NCBI RefSeq assembly: GCF_904846415.1
Contig: NZ_CAJHAR010000012.1
Span: 29,623 to 93,622 of the forward strand
Length of the DNA: 64,000 nt
DNA from: Psychrobacter piscatorii
GTDB lineage: Bacteria; Pseudomonadota; Gammaproteobacteria; Pseudomonadales; Moraxellaceae
Reading direction: 5' to 3'
How positions within the stretch are numbered: position 1 is the first letter of the stretch; every line of letters begins with the position of its first letter. The notes under the pieces were generated by a model. It ran no database searches, was not told the origin of the DNA, and worked only from the letters and a program-made list of their open reading frames with translations. Shown in pieces: positions 27,024 through 35,916 of this stretch. The position numbers were made by a program, and so were the translations under genes.

Positions 27024-28400
27024 ATGACATCTCCTCTTTCTGTAATTATTTTAGCGGCCGGTAAAGGCACACGTATGCAGTCGGCAAAGCCAAAGGTTTT
27101 GCAGACCCTAGCTGGTAAGTCATTGTTGGCCCATGTATTAGATACTTGTCATCAGCTCACTGTTGATGAAACCATCATTGTCCATGGTTTTGGCGGTGAT
27201 CAGGTAAAATCAGAGATTACCAACCAATATACACAATCGACGTTTACTTGGGTTGCTCAAACTGAGCAGTTAGGAACGGGTCATGCGGTCAAAGTAACAC
27301 TGTCTGATTTACCGAAATCAGGGCAAAGTCTCATTCTGTATGGTGATGTGCCATTGGTCAGCTGCCAGACATTAGCTGCTTTAAAAGCTGCCAATACCGA
27401 TGGTATGTCTATGCTGACATTGACTGTCGATAATCCGTTTGGGTTGGGTCGTATCAAACGTGACCAAAACGGCAATATTGAAGCCATCGTTGAGCAAAAA
27501 GATGCCAATGCTGACGAGCAAAATATTAGAGAGATTAACAGTGGTATTTACTGCGTAGACAATGCGCTACTGCACAAATATTTACCTGAGCTCTCTAACA
27601 ATAACGCGCAACAAGAATATTACCTCACTGACATCGTCAAAATGGCCGTCGCTGATGGTATTACGATTGCGGCGATTGAGCCTGAGCATACGTTTGAGAT
27701 TGAAGGGGTTAATAACCGCCAACAACTCGCAAGTCTGGAGCGCACGTGGCAACGCAAGATAGTCGCCGACCTACAAGAAGCGGGCGTTCAATTTGCCGAT
27801 CCCACGCGCGTGGACATTCGCGGGTCGTTGACTGCCGGACAAGATGTATTTATTGACGTCAACGTGGTCTTTGAAGGCGACTGCACTTTAGGCGACAATG
27901 TCTATATTGAAGCAGGCTGTGTGATCAAAAATGCCCAGATTGGTAATGCTTGTTATATCAAGCCTTACTGTGTGATTGATCACGCTAACATTGGAGCTGG
28001 TGTCGACATAGGACCTTTTGCACACTTGCGTCCTGATACGGTATTGTCTGACAACAGCAAAGTCGGTAACTTTGTAGAGATTAAGAAATCAACAATCGGT
28101 CAAGGTAGTAAAGTAAATCACTTGAGCTATATCGGCGATGCAACCGTTGGTGCCAATGTCAATGTTGGCGCAGGCGTGATTACTTGTAACTATGACGGCG
28201 TCAACAAGTCGCAGACTATCATTGGAGACAATGCCTTTATTGGTTCCAATGCGAGCCTAGTCGCGCCAGTAACCATCGGAGATACGGCTACCATCGCTGC
28301 AGGTTCTGTCATTACCAAAGACGTTGATAGTAGCGCTCTAGCATTTGGCCGAGCTCGTCAGGTACAAAAAAATGACTTTCAACGACCGACTAAAAAATAA
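27024..28400 (+). CDS. glmU: bifunctional GlmU: N-acetylglucosamine-1-phosphate uridyltransferase / glucosamine-1-phosphate acetyltransferase
   Basis: GlmU makes UDP-GlcNAc, the shared precursor of peptidoglycan and lipopolysaccharide. The N-terminal pyrophosphorylase domain has ILAAGKGTRMQSAKPK at about residues 9-24 and the uridine-binding QLGTGHAV. From about residue 230 comes the left-handed beta-helix acetyltransferase (repeats such as GDNVYIEAGCVIKNAQIG), with HLRPDTVL, NHLSYIGDATVG and ITCNYDGVNKS near the active site. The length of 458 residues is normal. glmS follows 183 nt downstream. Confidence 0.97.
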   Translation: MTSPLSVIILAAGKGTRMQSAKPKVLQTLAGKSLLAHVLDTCHQLTVDETIIVHGFGGDQVKSEITNQYTQSTFTWVAQTEQLGTGHAVKVTLSDLPKSGQSLILYGDVPLVSCQTLAALKAANTDGMSMLTLTVDNPFGLGRIKRDQNGNIEAIVEQKDANADEQNIREINSGIYCVDNALLHKYLPELSNNNAQQEYYLTDIVKMAVADGITIAAIEPEHTFEIEGVNNRQQLASLERTWQRKIVADLQEAGVQFADPTRVDIRGSLTAGQDVFIDVNVVFEGDCTLGDNVYIEAGCVIKNAQIGNACYIKPYCVIDHANIGAGVDIGPFAHLRPDTVLSDNSKVGNFVEIKKSTIGQGSKVNHLSYIGDATVGANVNVGAGVITCNYDGVNKSQTIIGDNAFIGSNASLVAPVTIGDTATIAAGSVITKDVDSSALAFGRARQVQKNDFQRPTKK

Positions 28401-28448
28401 CTGATTTATCGAAAGTTTGATCAATCGCCGTCATACTTGAGTAAACCT

Positions 28449-28479
28449 AAGCAGTACGGCAAACTTGGTGGTACTGCTT
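28449..28479 (+). other. hairpin between glmU and glmS
   Basis: AAGCAGTAC and GTACTGCTT pair perfectly around a 13-nt loop, 49 nt after the glmU stop. There is no T-run, so it may be an mRNA processing or stability element. In enteric bacteria the glmU-glmS message is cut between the genes, but I cannot show that this is the same mechanism. Confidence 0.5.
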
Positions 28480-28583
28480 CATCATACTTTTGAGCTAATA
28501 ACTGAGCATTGGTAGCTAACGACACTTACTAGTCTTATACCATCATATATTGAATTATTAAAAAACAAATTTAAGGAAAAGCC

Positions 28584-30428
28584 ATGTGCGGAATCGTTGG
28601 CGCAGTTGCTGAACGCAATATTGCGAATATCTTGCTTGAAGGTCTTAAGCGTCTAGAATATCGGGGCTACGATTCGGCTGGTTTAACTGTCATTCGTGAT
28701 GGTGAATTACATCGTGAGCGTCAAGTGGGTAAAGTACAAGCGCTGGTCGATGCTGTCTCTATCAATCCAGAATTTTTTGATGGTAATATCGGTATCGCTC
28801 ATACCCGCTGGGCCACTCATGGTGAGCCTGCACAGCGCAATGCACATCCGCACGTATCTGGTAAGATTGCCGTCGTCCATAATGGCATCGTCGAAAACTA
28901 CGCTGAGTTAAAAGAAGTGTTAATAGCCAAAGGCTATGTATTTACCTCACAGACCGATACCGAAGTGGTAGCGCATCTGATTCATGACATCTATGAGCAA
29001 ACCAATGATTTGCTAGAAGCGGTACGCGCAGTGATTCCTAAGCTGCATGGCGCGTTCGCCCTTGGCATCATTCACGTGGACACACCAGATGAGCTGGTCA
29101 CGGTACGCTTAGGCTCGCCTTTGGTCATCGGTGTTGGTATTGGTGAAAACTTTATCGCCTCAGATCAACTGGCACTACTGCCTGTCACCAACCGCTTTAT
29201 GTACCTAGAAGAAGGCGATATTGCCAAATTGACCCGTGACAGTATTAAAGTCTATGTCGATGGCGAGGAAGTCAGCCGCGAAGTGCATGAAATCGATGCC
29301 AAGCAGCACAATGCTGACAAAGGTGAGTTTAAGCACTATATGCTCAAAGAAATCTATGAGCAGCCAGATGCAGTCGCTCGTACGCTTGAGATGGCCATTG
29401 ATAATCGCCAAGCGTCAACCTTACGTGATGACTTTTTAGCACGAAATGAAGCGCAGTTATCAGGCGTACAGCACGTACAAATTATCGCCTGTGGCACTAG
29501 TTATCATGCAGGAATGGTTGCTAAATATTGGTTTGAGAGCTTGATGCGCCTATCCTGCTCTGTTGAGGTTGCCAGTGAATTCCGCTATCGCAATCCTGTG
29601 GTACTCGACAACTCGCTGGTGATTTGTATCTCTCAGTCTGGTGAAACAGCCGATACCTTATCAGCCCTGCGTGACATCAAAAAACAAAACCCAGCAGGCC
29701 TTGTGAGTCTAGCGCTATGTAACGTGCCTACCTCATCATTGGTTCGTGAGACAGACATATTCTTGCCAACTCTTGCAGGTCCTGAGATTGGTGTGGCATC
29801 GACCAAAGCCTTTACTACCCAGCTGGTCGCACTCATGCTATTGATCTTAAAAACAGGCGCAGTACAGCAGCGCATCGACAGCGCAAACCTAAGTACTTTA
29901 CTTGGCGAGCTACAAAAGCTGCCCGGTCAACTCTATGCCAGCTTGCACCTTGATGCTCCGATCAAAGCGATGGCGGAGCACTTCGAAGATAAGAAAAGCT
30001 GCTTATTTTTAGGGCGCGGTCTACAGTTCCCTATTGCTCTAGAAGGCGCATTGAAGCTCAAAGAAATCTCTTATATCCACGCTGAAGGCTACGCCGCCGG
30101 TGAGCTCAAACACGGTCCGCTAGCGCTTGTTGACAAGGACATGCCAATCGTAGTGCTGGCACCCAAAGACAGTATGCTCGATAAGCTCAAAGCCAACATG
30201 CAAGAAGTACATGCCCGTCACGGCGAGCTGTTCGTCTTTGCTAGTGAAGATAGCCAAATCGTTGCTGAAGACCGCCTACATGTGGTATATGTTAAAGCAG
30301 TTTGCGAGACGCTTGCCCCTATCGTCTACAGCGTACCCGTACAGCTACTGTCTTACCATGTAGCAGTAATGCGTGGTACCGATGTCGATCAGCCGCGTAA
30401 CCTTGCCAAATCAGTAACGGTGGAATAA
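28584..30428 (+). CDS. glmS: glutamine--fructose-6-phosphate aminotransferase (isomerizing)
   Basis: GlmS makes glucosamine-6-phosphate from fructose-6-phosphate and glutamine. The N-terminal amidotransferase starts MCGIVGAV with the nucleophile Cys2, then RLEYRGYDSAG, THGEPAQRNAHPH and HNGIVENY. Two SIS domains follow (IACGTSYHAGM, ISQSGETADTL, and later LGRGLQFPIALEGALKLKE in parts), ending in the conserved RNLAKSVTVE. The length of 614 residues is standard. AAGGAAAAGCC precedes the ATG. I saw no glmS ribozyme, as expected outside Firmicutes. Confidence 0.98.
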   Translation: MCGIVGAVAERNIANILLEGLKRLEYRGYDSAGLTVIRDGELHRERQVGKVQALVDAVSINPEFFDGNIGIAHTRWATHGEPAQRNAHPHVSGKIAVVHNGIVENYAELKEVLIAKGYVFTSQTDTEVVAHLIHDIYEQTNDLLEAVRAVIPKLHGAFALGIIHVDTPDELVTVRLGSPLVIGVGIGENFIASDQLALLPVTNRFMYLEEGDIAKLTRDSIKVYVDGEEVSREVHEIDAKQHNADKGEFKHYMLKEIYEQPDAVARTLEMAIDNRQASTLRDDFLARNEAQLSGVQHVQIIACGTSYHAGMVAKYWFESLMRLSCSVEVASEFRYRNPVVLDNSLVICISQSGETADTLSALRDIKKQNPAGLVSLALCNVPTSSLVRETDIFLPTLAGPEIGVASTKAFTTQLVALMLLILKTGAVQQRIDSANLSTLLGELQKLPGQLYASLHLDAPIKAMAEHFEDKKSCLFLGRGLQFPIALEGALKLKEISYIHAEGYAAGELKHGPLALVDKDMPIVVLAPKDSMLDKLKANMQEVHARHGELFVFASEDSQIVAEDRLHVVYVKAVCETLAPIVYSVPVQLLSYHVAVMRGTDVDQPRNLAKSVTVE

Positions 30429-30495
30429 TATAAGTTATTGATTTTATTATAATTTTCATTAATAAATTACCCATCATACTATTGTGTGACGATTC

Positions 30496-30540
30496 ATCCT
30501 TTGCTATCTTGTATCAACGAGATGGCAAAGGATTTTTTTT
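30496..30540 (+). terminator. rho-independent terminator of glmS
   Basis: ATCCTTTGCTATCT pairs with AGATGGCAAAGGAT (one G-U) around a 10-nt loop, and eight T follow. Confidence 0.9.
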
Positions 30541-30608
30541 GAATAACGAAATAAGAAACTATCCATCATTTATATGGTTCTAGTCTCTACAGTATAGGCA
30601 TTGAACAC

Positions 30609-31367
30609 ATGGAAATCGAAAGCGAAAACGCTAACCAAATAGACATCATCTACGAAGATGAACATCTGGTGGCGATTAATAAAGAAGCGGGGCTGCTGGT
30701 GCATCGTAGTTGGCTGGATAAAGGCGAGACGCGCTTTGCCATGCAGCTCACCCGTAATGCAGTCGGTTGTCATGTCTTTCCTGTGCATCGGTTAGACAAG
30801 CCGACATCAGGTGTGTTGTTGTTTGCCAAGAGCTCAGCGGTGGCGCGCAGCCTGACTGAAGCCTTTACTGAACGTAGGGTTACCAAGCAGTATTTGGCCG
30901 TGGTACGCGGTTTTATGCCAGAGCAAGGGACGGTCGATTATGCGCTTAGCTTTAAGCCCGACGCAATCGCGGATAAGTTTGCCAATGTGGACAAACCCGC
31001 GCAAGAGGCGGTGACTCACTGGCAAAGTTTGGCGCAGATTGAGCTGCCATTTGCAGTGTCAAAAAAGCATGCCACCAGCCGCTATAGCCTTGTGCGCTTG
31101 ACACCCGAGACGGGACGCAAGCATCAGCTGCGTCGGCATATGAGACATGTATTCCATCATATCATCGGTGATACCAGCCACGGTGATATACGGCACACGC
31201 GATTTTTTCGCACTCATTATGACTGTACGCGCATGCTCTTACATGCTCAGACGTTGGCGCTCAGCCATCCGGTCACTGGTGAGCCATTATTGCTAAAAGC
31301 AGGATTGGACGATCAATGGATGCGTATCTTAGAGGAGTTTTCTTGGGTAGAGGATGCTGAGAATTAA
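30609..31367 (+). CDS. truC: tRNA pseudouridine(65) synthase
   Basis: TruC converts U65 of certain tRNAs to pseudouridine. The 252-residue protein matches E. coli TruC closely along its length: IIYEDEHLVAINKEAGLLVHRSWLDK in parts, the catalytic motif HRLDKPTSGVLLF with Asp63, FANVDKPAQEAVTHW, the RNA-binding TGRKHQLRRHMRH, and HPVTGEPL near the end. It differs from RluA/RluC by lacking an S4 domain. It follows the glmS terminator, so it has its own promoter or depends on read-through. Confidence 0.92.
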   Translation: MEIESENANQIDIIYEDEHLVAINKEAGLLVHRSWLDKGETRFAMQLTRNAVGCHVFPVHRLDKPTSGVLLFAKSSAVARSLTEAFTERRVTKQYLAVVRGFMPEQGTVDYALSFKPDAIADKFANVDKPAQEAVTHWQSLAQIELPFAVSKKHATSRYSLVRLTPETGRKHQLRRHMRHVFHHIIGDTSHGDIRHTRFFRTHYDCTRMLLHAQTLALSHPVTGEPLLLKAGLDDQWMRILEEFSWVEDAEN

Positions 31368-31600
31368 GTTCCTAGGGAGGACTTAAAAACGTGACTGGAG
31401 GCTAATAATATCAACGTCTTAACTCGCTGAAATAGTCACAGTGTGCTTACCATACATATTCTATTCATGATTAGTGCGCTATACAGACATCGACGGTTTT
31501 TCAATAACAGATGTTATAGTAAAAAATTATTAAAGTAGATCAGCATAAAAAAATGGTTGACCTACAATCTTATGTTAGATGATAAAGGCTAATAAATTTA

Positions 31601-31951
31601 ATGAGAGATAACCTAGAAAATACTAAGCCAACACAGAAAAAGTCAATTTATAAAAAAATTGGTGTAGGTGTTTATATTATATTTGCTTTGGTTTACTATT
31701 TTTTTATGAAAGATATGTTTCTTGATGGGACTTTCTTCCTTGTAGTAGGTATAGCGCTTCTTCTAATTATTATATTTAAGTTCTTTAAAGAACATACTTA
31801 CGACTTGGAGGTTATATCAGTTTGTATATATTTTATTATATTTGGCTCAGTCTATTTTTTACATTTAAGTCAATTAATTCTAGTTGTAGCTTCCATTGTA
31901 TTTGCAATAGTTACGATATTCTTAAACTCCAAACCAGTTAAAAAAGGTTAA
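31601..31951 (+). CDS. small membrane protein of unknown function
   Basis: A 116-residue protein with a basic N-terminus (KPTQKKSIYKKIG) and four hydrophobic segments, roughly residues 20-37, 43-60, 70-86 and 89-106, ending SKPVKKG. I recognise no family. The gene is much richer in A+T than its neighbours and uses many ATA and TTA codons, suggesting recent transfer or weak selection. The nearest ribosome-binding sequence (AAAGG) is 14 nt or more from the ATG, so the exact start is uncertain. The 233-nt region before it has no other gene. Confidence 0.6.
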   Translation: MRDNLENTKPTQKKSIYKKIGVGVYIIFALVYYFFMKDMFLDGTFFLVVGIALLLIIIFKFFKEHTYDLEVISVCIYFIIFGSVYFLHLSQLILVVASIVFAIVTIFLNSKPVKKG

Positions 31952-31973
31952 GGTTTGGTATTTTCTTTATATT

Positions 31974-32002
31974 AAAAAGATAGCAAGTTTACCTTTGCTG
32001 TC
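31974..32002 (-). terminator. candidate terminator of the mes-tauE operon
   Basis: Read on the minus strand, GACAGCAA pairs with TTGCTATC (one G-U) around an 8-nt loop and five T follow. It lies about 245 nt beyond the tauE stop and 22 nt after the small membrane gene on the other strand. The 31952-32246 region holds nothing else I can support. Confidence 0.5.
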
Positions 32003-32246
32003 AAATCCGTAAGTATTAACTTGGGATACTATCATTTCAGATTGTCTGATTTAATATTTATTTTTATTGAGTTATACCCTATCTGAACCAGTCACCTTAC
32101 CACTCAAACTTATTAATAAACCACCCAAAATAGACCAAATCAATAAAACCACTTATACCAGACTACTAAACTAGGCGTGATTTTCAATATTAAGCAATAT
32201 CATATCGTTCTTAGTCTTCATATTTCAAACACACCAATCCAAATCC

Positions 32247-33062
32247 TCAAAAAAACCCTTTATACAAAAAGAAGCAGCTCACAATCATGAGTAGCACCGC
32301 AAAGCATTTTTTTAGTAATGTCGGTGATAATTGGTGCGCGACCTTTGCGCCCACTTTTGCGGTAAAAAAGCTCATGATGCTAATACCCAAAAATGCATAA
32401 ATATGCACAAAGCCAATCGCGTTGGGGATATTGACGTGTTCTTTCATCCCAAACACCATAAAGCCAAGCGCGCCTGCAATCGCAATCGGCAGACCACAAG
32501 CCGCGGACGTGCCCACTGCCTTTTGCATCACCACATTATAGCGGGTGAGATATGGCACCGTTAAACTGCCGCCGCCGATGCCAAAAATGGCAGAAGCCAC
32601 GCCAATACTTGCCCCTGCTGCTAGCTGCTTAGGTGTTGATGGTAATACAGTATCGCCAGTACTGACATCAGAACCTAGCCGCTTTTTGCCGCCAGTAAAC
32701 ATGTTAAAGGCGACCCATAGCAAAAAGGTACCCACGATGATTTGTAGATGACCGCCCGAGATCGCGCCTGCAATTCCTGCCCCAAAAAAGCAGCCAATCG
32801 CCATGCCCGGTGTGAGATTTTTAAAAACAGGCCACATCACAGCGCCTTTTTTATTGTGCGCCATGAGCGAGCTGATGGAGGTGACGATGATGGTGGCAAG
32901 CGAGGTGCCGAGCGCCAAATGCATGACCGTATCAGGACTGTAATCCATTTGGGTAAAAACAATGAATAATAGCGGTACGATGATGGTACCACCGCCCACC
33001 CCAAACAGACCGGCTGCAAACCCTGCTACCGCCCCAATAATTAAAAAAATAATAAGTTCCAC
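32247..33062 (-). CDS. TauE/SafE family membrane transporter
   Basis: A 271-residue inner-membrane protein of the TauE/SafE (sulfite exporter/anion permease) family, with two related halves. Both start with the glycine-rich signature: AGFAAGLFGVGGGTIIVPLL in parts near residue 13 and ASAIFGIGGGSLTVPYL near residue 157. About eight hydrophobic segments are visible. It lies 38 nt downstream of the flavin reductase gene on the same strand and is probably the last gene of the mes operon. Export of a sulfur compound would fit that setting but is inference. Confidence 0.85.
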   Translation of the reverse strand: MELIIFLIIGAVAGFAAGLFGVGGGTIIVPLLFIVFTQMDYSPDTVMHLALGTSLATIIVTSISSLMAHNKKGAVMWPVFKNLTPGMAIGCFFGAGIAGAISGGHLQIIVGTFLLWVAFNMFTGGKKRLGSDVSTGDTVLPSTPKQLAAGASIGVASAIFGIGGGSLTVPYLTRYNVVMQKAVGTSAACGLPIAIAGALGFMVFGMKEHVNIPNAIGFVHIYAFLGISIMSFFTAKVGAKVAHQLSPTLLKKCFAVLLMIVSCFFLYKGFF

Positions 33063-33100
33063 AGAATCGTTACTTTTGGTTGGATGATGGAAGGATAAGG

Positions 33101-33616
33101 TTAAGCCATGTCAATTTGACATACTTGACCAACCGAGTGATAGCGACGATTGAAATAGACTAAACTCTCGTCTGGCTCGCCCGCTCGCTCAGAATGCTTG
33201 ATGGCAACGACGCGGCACATAAAAACACTGTGCGTACCCACGGCTTGCACTTGCTCAATCTCACAATCAAAGCTGACGAGTGCATCGTCTAGCACAGGCG
33301 CGCCCGTTGCTAAGGTGTGCCACGCGCCATGGGTAAAGCGCTCATCTGACTCAAGCTTGGAGGCAAAAACATTAGATAGGTGCTCATGATGTGCGCCAAG
33401 TACGTTGACGGTCAAGACTTTATTATCCACAAAAGGGGGGTGCGAGCGCGATGATTGATTCATACAGACCAACAAGGTCGGCGGATTGTCGCTGACACTG
33501 CACACCGCCGAGGCAGTGAACCCGTGTATGCCCGCATCGCCTGCAGTCGTGACCACATTGACTGCCGTCGTCAGTAACGACATGGCGTTTCTAAAACTGC
33601 TTGCTTCACTCATCAC
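33101..33616 (-). CDS. flavin reductase family protein
   Basis: A 171-residue protein of the FMN-binding split-barrel reductase family (HpaC/RutF/SnaC type), which uses NAD(P)H to reduce free flavin for a partner monooxygenase. Landmarks: FRNAMSLLTTAVNVVTT, GIHGFTASAVCSVSDNPPTLLVC in parts, NQSSRSHP, KVLTVNVL and the final YFNRRYHSVG. It sits 35 nt downstream of mesD and upstream of the TauE-type gene. As MesX is a presumed oxygenase, supply of reduced flavin to it is an attractive but unproven role. Confidence 0.85.
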   Translation of the reverse strand: MMSEASSFRNAMSLLTTAVNVVTTAGDAGIHGFTASAVCSVSDNPPTLLVCMNQSSRSHPPFVDNKVLTVNVLGAHHEHLSNVFASKLESDERFTHGAWHTLATGAPVLDDALVSFDCEIEQVQAVGTHSVFMCRVVAIKHSERAGEPDESLVYFNRRYHSVGQVCQIDMA

Positions 33617-33651
33617 TCACACCTCGAATTTGGATTATTACTATCGTCTGC

Positions 33652-34680
33652 TTAACCTGCCAGCTCTTGACGAACGATGTCTGCGCCTGCGCTCAGCGCT
33701 TGCAATTTACCTGTTGCCACTTGGCGCGACAACGGTGCCATGCCACAGTTGGTCGAAGGATATAGTTTGTCGGCATCTACAAATTGCAATGCTTTGCGTA
33801 AGGTATCAGCAACTGCCTCAGGCGTCTCAATGTCATTGGTCGCCACATCAATCGCACCGACCATCACTTTTTTACCACGAATCAGCTCAATCAAGTCCAT
33901 CGGTACGCGCGAGTTCTGACACTCAAGCGACACAATATCAACTTTTGACTGCTGTAGTTTAGGGAAGGCTTTTTCATACTGACGCCATTCTGAACCCAGC
34001 GTCTTTTTCCAATCGTTATTGGCTTTGATGCCATAGCCGTAGCAAATATGTACCGCCGTTTCGCACTTTAAGCCCTCGATAGCACGCTCAAGGGTGGCAA
34101 TACCCCAGTCGTTGACATCATCGAAGAATACATTGAATGCAGGTTCATCGAACTGAATGATATCCACGCCAGCCGCTTCTAGTTCTTTGGCTTCTTGATT
34201 GAGAATAGTGGCAAATTCCCATGCCAACTTTTCGCGGCTCTTATAGTGATCGTCATACAGCGTATCAATCATGGTCATCGGCCCAGGCAGTGCCCACTTG
34301 ATCGGCTTGTCAGTATGCTGACGTAAAAACTTGGCATCTTCGACGAACACAGGTTTTTGGCGGCTCACGGCACCAACCACTGTCGGTACGCTGGCATCAT
34401 AGCGATTGCGGATACGCACGGTTTCGCGCTGGTTAAAATCCACACCATCTAAATGCTCAATAAAGGTAGTGACAAAGTGCTGACGGGTCTGCTCGCCGTC
34501 ACTGACGATATCTACGCCTGCTCGCACTTGCTCCTGCAATGACACCAGCAGCGCATCTTGTTTTGCCTGAATCAGTTCTTCACCGTCGAGTTGCCAAGGC
34601 GACCAGATTTTCTCAGGTTCTGCCAGCCAAGAGGGTTTTGGTAAGCTGCCAGCGGTCGATGTTGGTAATAATAAAGTCAT
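33652..34680 (-). CDS. mesD: methionine synthase MesD (core-MetE type)
   Basis: A short MetE relative that makes methionine from homocysteine. At 342 residues it has only the C-terminal catalytic barrel of MetE and lacks the N-terminal half. Zinc and homocysteine ligands are visible: DGEQTRQHF near residue 61, FDEPAF near 178, VHICYG with H211 and C213, SLECQNS with E253, and STNCGMAP with C312. The next gene upstream encodes MesX (DUF1852), the partner reported to be required for the MesD class in Acinetobacter. The methyl donor for this class is not settled, as far as I know. The spacing to mesX is 57 nt. Confidence 0.88.
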   Translation of the reverse strand: MTLLLPTSTAGSLPKPSWLAEPEKIWSPWQLDGEELIQAKQDALLVSLQEQVRAGVDIVSDGEQTRQHFVTTFIEHLDGVDFNQRETVRIRNRYDASVPTVVGAVSRQKPVFVEDAKFLRQHTDKPIKWALPGPMTMIDTLYDDHYKSREKLAWEFATILNQEAKELEAAGVDIIQFDEPAFNVFFDDVNDWGIATLERAIEGLKCETAVHICYGYGIKANNDWKKTLGSEWRQYEKAFPKLQQSKVDIVSLECQNSRVPMDLIELIRGKKVMVGAIDVATNDIETPEAVADTLRKALQFVDADKLYPSTNCGMAPLSRQVATGKLQALSAGADIVRQELAG

Positions 34681-34737
34681 GTCGTATTATCTTCTCTATT
34701 TTAGGTGTTGTAGCGTGCGCTTTTATATTTGGATTTT

Positions 34738-35730
34738 TTAAGCGACGTTCTTGTTTACAGCGTAATTGGCCGCCCATGTTTCAAGAATATCTTGGTAAGG
34801 CTTGATAAAATGCGTTTCGGTAAATTTACCTTGTTTGACCGCCATTTGGCTGCGCTCAACGCGATCATAGACCACTTGCGTCAATGAATAATCTTGGTAG
34901 TTCAGGCTGGGTTGATACACTTGACCCGCGCTTGAATTGGCGTTGTAAATCTCAGGACGGTAGATCTTTTGAAAGGTCTCCATGGTGCTGATTGCACTGA
35001 TGAGCTCAAGATCGGTATAGTCGCTGGTCAAATCACCCGCAAAATAAAACGCTAATGGCGCGGCGCTGCCCTCAGGCTTAAAATAGCGCACGGTTAAGCC
35101 CATTTTGTGAAAATAGTCGTCGGTTAAGGAGTACTCGTCTTGCTGGTACTCAACGCCCAATACCGGATGCTGATTGGTAGTGCGGTAATAGGTTTTGCTG
35201 GTTGAGACGCTCAAGCAGATGACTGGTTTTTTATCAAAATTGGCTTTATAAGCTTCTGAATTCAGTAAGTATTGAAACAGTTTGCCATGTAGCTCGCCAA
35301 AATTTGCGGGCGTGAGCGAGTCTGACTGCTGGTCGCGGTGCTCTGGGAGTACAACACTAAAATCATAATCACGCACATAAGACGAAAAGCTATTACCAAT
35401 CATGCCATCGATGCGCTTGTTTTCTTTGTGATCGATGATCGTCGTTTTTAGCGTTTCGATAACAGGAAAAGCATCGCCATTGCCTGCAATATCCATGTCT
35501 ACAGAAATGATGTCGACTTCGACAGAATAACGGTCGGCATTTGGATTGTCCCAATGCGCCAGCGCGTTGAAGCGATTGTTAATCATCGTCAATGTTTTGC
35601 GTAGATTATCCTCACGCTGCTCGCCGCGTGCCAGATTGGCAAAGTTCGTCGTCAGACGCGTGCTGTCAGCAGGCTGATAGTTTTCATCAAAACGAATGCT
35701 CTTAATGGAACAGCTAAATTCTTTAGTCAT
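34738..35730 (-). CDS. mesX: DUF1852 protein MesX, partner of MesD (putative oxygenase)
   Basis: A 330-residue soluble protein of the DUF1852 family, named MesX for its role with MesD in methionine synthesis; its own chemistry is unproven and it is listed as a putative oxygenase. Typical stretches are SIKSIRFDENYQPADSTR, NNRFNALAHWDNP, EVDIISVDMDI, the RIDGMIGNSFSSYVRDYDF stretch, and FQKIYRPEIYN. It is the first gene of the minus-strand unit mesX-mesD-flavin reductase-tauE. AAGG lies about 12 nt before its ATG. A MetR-type box is centred 108 nt upstream. Confidence 0.88.
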   Translation of the reverse strand: MTKEFSCSIKSIRFDENYQPADSTRLTTNFANLARGEQREDNLRKTLTMINNRFNALAHWDNPNADRYSVEVDIISVDMDIAGNGDAFPVIETLKTTIIDHKENKRIDGMIGNSFSSYVRDYDFSVVLPEHRDQQSDSLTPANFGELHGKLFQYLLNSEAYKANFDKKPVICLSVSTSKTYYRTTNQHPVLGVEYQQDEYSLTDDYFHKMGLTVRYFKPEGSAAPLAFYFAGDLTSDYTDLELISAISTMETFQKIYRPEIYNANSSAGQVYQPSLNYQDYSLTQVVYDRVERSQMAVKQGKFTETHFIKPYQDILETWAANYAVNKNVA

Positions 35731-35780
35731 GGCGATTCACTACCTTAATATTAAATAGAACAAAATGTCGGTATGGATGA

Positions 35781-35844
35781 ATCATACCCAAATCCTCACA
35801 TGAATAAAAACGATACTATTTTAATATAAGATGAATAATATTCA
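35781..35844 (-). promoter_or_regulatory. MetR-type box and candidate promoter of the mes operon
   Basis: TGAATAATATTCA at 35832-35844 fits exactly the consensus for MetR boxes (TGAANNWNNTTCA), the homocysteine-responsive LysR-type activator sites of E. coli metE. On the minus strand a -10-like TATGAT (plus 35781-35786) would start transcription near 35774, placing the box centre at about -64, the usual position for LysR-type activation. The -35 is poor, as expected for an activated promoter. An inverted repeat GGTATG-N7-CATACC (35770-35788) overlaps the -10. No metR gene is in the window. Confidence 0.55.
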
Positions 35845-35874
35845 TGATAGTGGCAGTTTGAAAGGCAATGTAGC

Positions 35875-35916
35875 TAAATCCTCTTTAGTTCTGACTACTA
35901 AACTAAAGAGGATTTA
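35875..35916. repeat. 16-bp inverted repeat
   Basis: TAAATCCTCTTTAGTT (35875-35890) and AACTAAAGAGGATTTA (35901-35916) are perfectly complementary with a 10-nt spacer. It lies in the 394-nt spacer between mesX and the YdcZ-type pair. No T-run follows on either strand, so it is a weak terminator candidate at best. The rest of that spacer (35917-36124) shows no gene. Confidence 0.7.
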
